This document shows positions 6,313 through 10,025 of a stretch of DNA of 10,025 bases, in pieces. Source of the DNA: Chloroflexota bacterium (GTDB lineage Bacteria > Chloroflexota > Anaerolineae > Aggregatilineales > UBA2796). Location of the stretch: NCBI GenBank assembly GCA_003695215.1, contig RFIM01000277.1, positions 1-10,025 of the forward strand, in the 5' to 3' direction. Positions within the stretch are counted from its first letter, which is position 1. Each line of letters begins with the position of its first letter. A model generated the notes under the pieces. The model was not told the origin of the DNA. It worked only from the letters and a program-made list of their open reading frames with translations, and did no database searches. The translations under genes and the position numbers were made by a program.

Positions 6313-7535
6313 GCGCTCGCCTGTTCAGCTTGCTCTTGCTTCGCGATTAGTGCCTGGACGCACGCGATGATCTGCCCGATCTGTGCTCGCTTTGCTTCAT
6401 CGCGCACTGCCTGCTGGATGAACTCCAAGCCGCTCATGAACGACTTCAGCACGTTGCTCTGAGGCGGGCTATCCAGCAAGAAATCGAGCTGTTTTTGCGC
6501 ATCAGAGTATTCGCCCAGCGCGACGTGCGCTGTGATCAGGTCGAAGCGCGCCCAATAGTCGAAGGGATCGCCATCAACTGCACGCGAGGCAATCGTCTTT
6601 GACCTTTTGAAGGTTTCTTGCGCCTCGTTGTGCTTTTCTTGCATCAGGTAGAGCATGGCCAGGTTGTTGAGCGGATAAGAGCTGTGCGGCGTCACTTTGG
6701 CAGCTTGGCTATAGGCGCGGATAGCGTCGTCAAGGCGGCCCTGCCGCCGATACATGCCGCCTAGCACTCCATAAAATGACGCGCCGTTGATATCGCGCGC
6801 CTCTGGATCGCGCTCCAAAGCGCTCAAGAAGTGCTGTTCGGCTTGTGCGTAGAGCCGATTGCGTTTGTTGCTATCTTGCTCATCGCGCGCCTTCAGGCTC
6901 AGCGCAAAGCCGAGCGCCGCTTCTGCAGGTGGAAAGTCCTTGGCGCTGGCTTGCAGCAACTCGACAGCGCGATCAAGATCGCGGCGCTCGCTGTAAAGCT
7001 CGCCTAAATAGTAATTGACAGCAGGGTTATTCGGATCAATTTTGTGCGCCTCGCTCAAAGCTTGGAAAGCGGCATTGTTGTTATGAGCCCTGATCTGCTG
7101 TGCACCGACCTGCAGCAACATCGCAGCGCGCGCCGCTAACTCGCCTTGCGAGCGAATGTCGCTCAAGGTGGTTTCGGCTTGATTGCGCAGCTGTTCGGCT
7201 TCATTCAAGGCCTTATTGGCGCGTCTTTGGATATAGAAGAAAAAGCCGACGCCAACTGTTGTGGCAAGCGCCAGTATAAAGCCGAAGATGGCACCTACAG
7301 TTTCGAGGAAGCTCAGCATCCGCGAGACCGTCTCCAGCGCTCGATCAGATGCTTGTGCGATCTCGTCTGCGCGCTGTAAGGCTTCTTCAGCGCGCTTTAG
7401 GATTGCTTCAGGCATCAAGGGCGTCGGCGTGGCAGTGGCGCCATCTTGCGCCAAAGCCGTCGGAAGTGGTGCCGCGCTGAGCATCAGGATCATCAGTACG
7501 CACAAGGACATCCAGACGATGACGTGGCGCATCAT
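6309..7535 (-). CDS. Membrane-anchored or exported TPR protein encoded next to ftsA
   Basis: 408 residues. The N-terminus is a signal peptide (about 1-29, hydrophobic 5-20, likely cut at ALA|QD), followed by a Thr/Pro linker (ATPTP) and a predicted helix (43-75). A membrane span comes next (about 80-101, ending in IQRR), then a short coiled-coil-like stretch (104-130) and tetratricopeptide-type helical repeats from about 138 to 350 (for example NPAVNYYLGELYSERRDLDRA and GVLGGMYRRQGRLDDAIRAY). The bulk of the TPR region probably sits on the cytoplasmic side if both hydrophobic segments are used, but topology is uncertain. TPR domains bind partner proteins. The gene lies eight bases after ftsA, with GAGGT in the gap. 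Two consecutive ATG codons are possible starts, and the second (7530-7532) has the better five-base spacing. Partner and function are unknown; a divisome role is inference from position. Confidence 0.85.
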   Translation of the reverse strand: MMRHVIVWMSLCVLMILMLSAAPLPTALAQDGATATPTPLMPEAILKRAEEALQRADEIAQASDRALETVSRMLSFLETVGAIFGFILALATTVGVGFFFYIQRRANKALNEAEQLRNQAETTLSDIRSQGELAARAAMLLQVGAQQIRAHNNNAAFQALSEAHKIDPNNPAVNYYLGELYSERRDLDRAVELLQASAKDFPPAEAALGFALSLKARDEQDSNKRNRLYAQAEQHFLSALERDPEARDINGASFYGVLGGMYRRQGRLDDAIRAYSQAAKVTPHSSYPLNNLAMLYLMQEKHNEAQETFKRSKTIASRAVDGDPFDYWARFDLITAHVALGEYSDAQKQLDFLLDSPPQSNVLKSFMSGLEFIQQAVRDEAKRAQIGQIIACVQALIAKQEQAEQASA

Positions 7536-7537
7536 CT

Positions 7538-7542
7538 ACCTC
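7538..7542 (-). promoter_or_regulatory. Ribosome-binding site of the TPR gene
   Basis: On the minus strand GAGGT lies in the gap between the ftsA stop (7544-7546) and the tandem ATG codons, two bases from the first and five from the second. Good Shine-Dalgarno sequences are scarce on this strand, so this one supports active translation of the TPR gene from the ftsA message. It favours the second ATG. Confidence 0.55.
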
Positions 7543-7543
7543 G

Positions 7544-8833
7544 CTAGTTTTCATCTTCAGGCAGCAATCGTTTCATCACGCCGCCGAACAACTTGCCCCA
7601 ATTCGGCGTGCGCCGTTTGCCCGAGCTGCCATTGGCGCCTTCGCCGCGCACGCGGAAGCCGCTATTGCGCGCTGCACGCCCGCGGCGCTCATCCTCACGC
7701 TCCATGATCAAGCCTAGCCGCAACAAGCCGACGCTAGTGCTATAAGATGGATTGCGCAGCTGATCAGCCATGCCGCTGATGCGCTCTGGCCGCGCGATGC
7801 GCACAGGCATTTTCAGCACATCCGCTGCGATTTTCTTGATGCCTGGCAGCTGCGCGCTGCCGCCCGTCAGCACAGCCCCTGCCGAGAGCAGGCCGTCATA
7901 GGCGCTGTACTTAATCTCGCGCAGCACTAGCTGGAAAAGCTCCTCAATGCGCGGTTGGATGATGGCCGCCAGATCGGCGCGCAGCACGCGGCTCATGTGT
8001 TCCTCGCCAAAGGGCTGTACCACAAAGATATCCGACGGATCGACCTCGCTGGGATCAGCGTGCCCGTATTCGATCTTGACGGCCTCGGCGATCTCATAAG
8101 GCAAGTGCAAGCCTTGAGCGATGTCGTTAGTGACGTGCCAGCCGCCCACGCTGATCACGGCCGTGTGCCAGACTGTGCCTTCGATAAAGACTGCCAAGTC
8201 GGTTGTGCCGCCGCCGATGTCAATCACCAAAACGCCCATCTCGCGCTCGGCATCGCTGAGCACCACTTCGCCCGAAGCCAGCGGATTCAAAATGAAGCGA
8301 TCCACATAGACGCCAGCGCCTTCCACGCACTTCTGCAAATTCTGCAGGCTGCTGCTGGCGGCCGTCACAATGTGCGCCTCGACTTCAAGGCGAAAGCCGT
8401 GCATGCCTAGCGGGCTGCGAATGCCATCTTGGCCATCTAGCGTGTAGTTGCGCGGAATGATGTGCAGCACCTCGCGATTGTGCGGCAAGGCGATAGCGCG
8501 CGCCGCTTCCATCGCCCGCTCTAGATCGGCGATCTGCACGCCGCGCGCGCCGCTGATGCCGACCACGCCGCGCGAGTTGTGCGAACTAATATGTGCGCCT
8601 GCCACGCTCACAAAAGCGCGCCCAATCTCATAGCCGCTGCTGCGCTCTGCCTTATGAATCGAAGCTGAGATGCGCGCCGTCAGCTCGCTCACATCGTTCA
8701 CCACGCCTTTTTTCATGCCGCGCGAAGGCTCGACGCCCAAGCCGATCACGTGAATGTCATCAGCGCGCACCTCGCCCACAAGCGTGCAAATCTTCGTTGT
8801 GCCGACATCAATGCCAACGACCAGTTCGCTCAT
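7544..8833 (-). CDS. ftsA: Cell division protein FtsA
   Basis: 429 residues from ATG 8831-8833. FtsA is the actin-like ATPase that ties FtsZ filaments to the membrane and recruits later division proteins. Visible motifs are phosphate-1 GIDVGTTK (7-14), phosphate-2 VIDIGGGTTDLAVF (203-216) and adenosine-site LTGGSAQLPGI (322-332). The segment between about 80 and 160 is the FtsA-specific 1C domain. After a flexible Arg/Gly/Ser linker (about 380-410) comes an amphipathic C-terminal helix, NWGKLFGGVMKRLL (411-424), the membrane-targeting sequence. All parts are present. A TTG four codons upstream is possible, but FtsA proteins start close to the first strand, so ATG is chosen. It lies 16 bases after ftsQ and is followed by the TPR gene, with no ftsZ in the window. 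Confidence 0.94.
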   Translation of the reverse strand: MSELVVGIDVGTTKICTLVGEVRADDIHVIGLGVEPSRGMKKGVVNDVSELTARISASIHKAERSSGYEIGRAFVSVAGAHISSHNSRGVVGISGARGVQIADLERAMEAARAIALPHNREVLHIIPRNYTLDGQDGIRSPLGMHGFRLEVEAHIVTAASSSLQNLQKCVEGAGVYVDRFILNPLASGEVVLSDAEREMGVLVIDIGGGTTDLAVFIEGTVWHTAVISVGGWHVTNDIAQGLHLPYEIAEAVKIEYGHADPSEVDPSDIFVVQPFGEEHMSRVLRADLAAIIQPRIEELFQLVLREIKYSAYDGLLSAGAVLTGGSAQLPGIKKIAADVLKMPVRIARPERISGMADQLRNPSYSTSVGLLRLGLIMEREDERRGRAARNSGFRVRGEGANGSSGKRRTPNWGKLFGGVMKRLLPEDEN

Positions 8834-8849
8834 AGCTTGCCACAATGCC

Positions 8850-9761
8850 TCAGCGCGCTAAACTGTAGTATGGCGCATCAGGATCGCTCACGTTCACCTC
8901 CAGAAAGCGTCTGCCACGCCGCTCATAGACTTGCCGTACGATCTCATTATACACAGCGATCTTAGTCAGCATGTCCGTGCCATCGCCAAACCAAAACATC
9001 CAGCCGCGCCCATCGCGGTAGCCTAAGCCTTTAGCTGAATCATACACCAATTCGTCCACATTCGGATAGAGCGCCTTGAACTGCTGCACGCCGATGACCG
9101 TCTTCAGGTCGATGCAGCTGCCCGGCCCGAGCAACTCCTCAGTGCCTTGCAATGGGCATTGGCCGATGTTGAGCGTGCGCGATGGCTTTGCCACCACCAC
9201 GCGCGGCAGATTCGGCAAATCTTGCCGTAATTGCATCACGCGCCCGCTCGCATCTACCCACACCCGCAAATTCGCCTGCTCCCAGATCAGCACAGGCTCG
9301 CGCTCCACCACACTGACCTGCACCATCATCGGCGGCCAGCCCAGCTCGACTGTAACATCAGCAATGGAGGGATCGGCTTCTAAGCGGCGCTCAATGGCTG
9401 CAGGATTAACCCAGAACAAGTGTGTCAGGCGCGTCGGATTTTCAGGATCGATCAGCCCTGTGCGCGTGAAAATCTCGCCGCCGCTCAGATAGCGCGTGCC
9501 GCCAACGTAGATTGTCTGCACCAAAAAAGCCTCGTGTGTCAGAAATAAATACAACACGATCAGCAAAATGGCGACCAAAAAAGCGCTCAGCCAGCGCGTG
9601 CTGAGGTAAATGTGCGCTTGAGCAGCTCGCGGCACGGCTGCAGGCGCGCCGCGCCGCAGATGGCGCGCTAGGCGGCGCCTGCGCTCGCTTCTAGGTGTAG
9701 CATCGGGCAGGCGGCGCGTCAGGCGCGGCGTTCGGGCAGAGACTCTATCGCGAAGAGACAT
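8850..9761 (-). CDS. ftsQ: Cell division protein FtsQ/DivIB
   Basis: 303 residues from ATG 9759-9761. FtsQ is a single-pass inner-membrane protein that links early and late divisome components through FtsB and FtsL. It has an unusually Arg-rich cytoplasmic tail (15 Arg between residues 4 and 45) and one membrane span (about 56-75). A POTRA domain (about 78-152) follows, with the usual VGGTRYLSGGEI opening and an LEADPSIADVTVELGWP core, then VVEREPVLIWEQ and a beta domain to the C-terminus. Two cysteines (202 and 216) in the extracytoplasmic part could form a disulfide. A TTG eight codons upstream keeps the frame but falls inside the predicted promoter, so ATG is preferred. First gene of the ftsQ-ftsA-TPR operon. 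The order and POTRA signature make the call firm. Confidence 0.92.
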   Translation of the reverse strand: MSLRDRVSARTPRLTRRLPDATPRSERRRRLARHLRRGAPAAVPRAAQAHIYLSTRWLSAFLVAILLIVLYLFLTHEAFLVQTIYVGGTRYLSGGEIFTRTGLIDPENPTRLTHLFWVNPAAIERRLEADPSIADVTVELGWPPMMVQVSVVEREPVLIWEQANLRVWVDASGRVMQLRQDLPNLPRVVVAKPSRTLNIGQCPLQGTEELLGPGSCIDLKTVIGVQQFKALYPNVDELVYDSAKGLGYRDGRGWMFWFGDGTDMLTKIAVYNEIVRQVYERRGRRFLEVNVSDPDAPYYSLAR

Positions 9762-9767
9762 AGGCTT

Positions 9768-9797
9768 ACTATACCGCACTATCAACAGGCTTGTCTA
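9768..9797 (-). promoter_or_regulatory. Sigma-70-type promoter of the ftsQ operon
   Basis: On the minus strand TAGACA (9792-9797, 5 of 6 to TTGACA) and TATAGT (9768-9773, 5 of 6 to TATAAT) are 18 bases apart. Six bases separate the -10 from the ftsQ ATG, so initiation would fall at or next to the A of the start codon and give a leaderless message. The -35 directly abuts the inverted repeat at 9798-9835. Confidence 0.5.
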
Positions 9798-9835
9798 ACG
9801 GGCTAGGGTTAAATTCAAACGCTTTCCTAGCCCGT
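9798..9835. repeat. Perfect 10-base inverted repeat between ftsQ and the response regulator
   Basis: ACGGGCTAGG (9798-9807) and CCTAGCCCGT (9826-9835) are exact reverse complements around an 18-base AT-rich centre. There is no T-run on either strand, so it is not an intrinsic terminator. It lies between two divergent promoters, directly against the ftsQ -35. This placement suits an operator bound by a dimeric regulator, but that is inference. Confidence 0.5.
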
Positions 9836-9837
9836 GC

Positions 9838-9858
9838 GCGGCTTCGTCTGCCGCATTT
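9838..9858 (+). other. Short GC hairpin with T-run upstream of the response regulator
   Basis: GCGGC (9838-9842) and GCCGC (9850-9854) pair around a seven-base loop and are followed by ATTTT, the outline of a weak intrinsic terminator on the plus strand. No plus-strand gene lies upstream to be terminated, so it is either chance, part of the promoter, or an attenuator for an unseen upstream start. Confidence 0.25.
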
Positions 9859-9860
9859 TA

Positions 9861-9869
9861 TGCTACACT
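9861..9869 (+). promoter_or_regulatory. Possible extended -10 promoter of the response regulator gene
   Basis: TGCTACACT (9861-9869) contains a TGn extension and a -10-like TACACT (4 of 6). No -35 hexamer of quality is found 16-18 bases upstream, which extended -10 promoters can do without. Transcription would start near 9876, about 30 bases before the ATG. Confidence 0.3.
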
Positions 9870-9906
9870 TTAGGCACACAGCAAGCTCTAGATTGAGAAA
9901 GCGTGA

Positions 9907-10025
9907 ATGTCAATCACAATTCTAGTCGCTGAAGACGATAAGGACTTGCAGCTGCTCTACCGCGCTGCTATGGAACATCAAGGCTTTCAGGTTCTAGAAG
10001 CGCGCGATGGCGCAGCTTTGATGGA
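9907..10025 (+). CDS. Response regulator, N-terminal receiver domain (partial)
   Basis: The first 39 complete codons are visible before the right edge cuts the gene. The sequence opens with a hydrophobic first strand, then the acidic pair of a receiver domain (ILVAEDDKDLQLLYRAAM), an amphipathic helix 1, and the second strand (FQVLEARDGAALM). Asp-Asp (residues 10-11) would help bind Mg2+. The phosphorylated Asp near residue 53, and any output domain, lie outside the window, so I cannot say whether this is a single-domain CheY/Spo0F-like protein or a transcription factor. ATG 9907 is firm, because an in-frame TGA directly precedes it (9904-9906). A weak GAG (9895-9897) lies upstream. It is transcribed divergently from ftsQ. 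Confidence 0.85.
   Translation, partial: MSITILVAEDDKDLQLLYRAAMEHQGFQVLEARDGAALM

Noticed and set aside
8834..8845. TTG start for ftsA
   Set aside because: FtsA proteins begin a few residues before the VVGIDVGTTK strand, which ATG 8831-8833 provides. A GAGG lies only two bases from the TTG.
9762..9785. TTG start for ftsQ
   Set aside because: It falls within the spacer of the best predicted promoter and adds eight residues with no family support.
9798..9835. Inverted repeat as bidirectional terminator
   Set aside because: No T-run follows the stem on either strand, and both flanking genes read away from it.
1..10025. Mobile element, CRISPR array, tRNA or rRNA
   Set aside because: I saw no transposase or integrase motif, no regularly spaced repeats, and no stretch long enough for an rRNA. 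The intergenic regions show no cloverleaf.

Overview
The window looks like a compact stretch of ordinary chromosome from a GC-rich, free-living bacterium with a classical FtsQ/FtsA divisome. The combination of a VanW/YoaR-type protein, a YtxH-like protein, ftsQ-ftsA, and small multi-TM proteins with no recognisable family fits Chloroflexota (Anaerolineae-like) best. That is inference from gene content, and I can only hold it moderately. No mobile element, CRISPR array, tRNA or rRNA is visible, and there is no non-coding stretch longer than about 215 bases.

Layout, left to right. (1) The 3' end of a plus-strand membrane-protein gene (1-201). (2) A minus-strand operon read leftward from a promoter near 3150-3178: a 635-residue VanW-family cell-envelope protein, a 90-residue three-TM protein, a 156-residue two-TM DUF948/YtxG-like protein, and an 80-residue YtxH-like protein. 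The last three genes are joined by 4-base start/stop overlaps. (3) A divergent intergenic region (3088-3299). (4) A plus-strand operon: an AAA+ ATPase, a short and divergent DprA, and the 16S rRNA m3U1498 methyltransferase RsmE. (5) A minus-strand cell-division operon read leftward: ftsQ, ftsA, then a secreted or membrane-anchored TPR protein where ftsZ often sits. (6) A divergent intergenic region (9762-9906) with a perfect 10-base inverted repeat, then the start of a response-regulator gene that runs off the right edge.

Functionally, the two minus-strand operons concern the envelope (VanW and small membrane proteins) and septation (FtsQ, FtsA, TPR protein). The central plus operon handles DNA uptake or recombination (DprA), ribosome modification (RsmE) and an unassigned AAA+ remodelling activity. 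Both convergent junctions (198-201 and 6309-6312) share the same tetranucleotide TTAG as two opposed stop codons, so no terminator lies between the genes.

I did not find a clear undescribed system. The best leads are an apparently leaderless ftsQ start, the inverted repeat between ftsQ and the response regulator, the TPR gene coupled to ftsA, a cUUCGg hairpin in the VanW leader, and an AAA+ protein with a Glu-Glu Walker B and an unrecognised N-terminal half.
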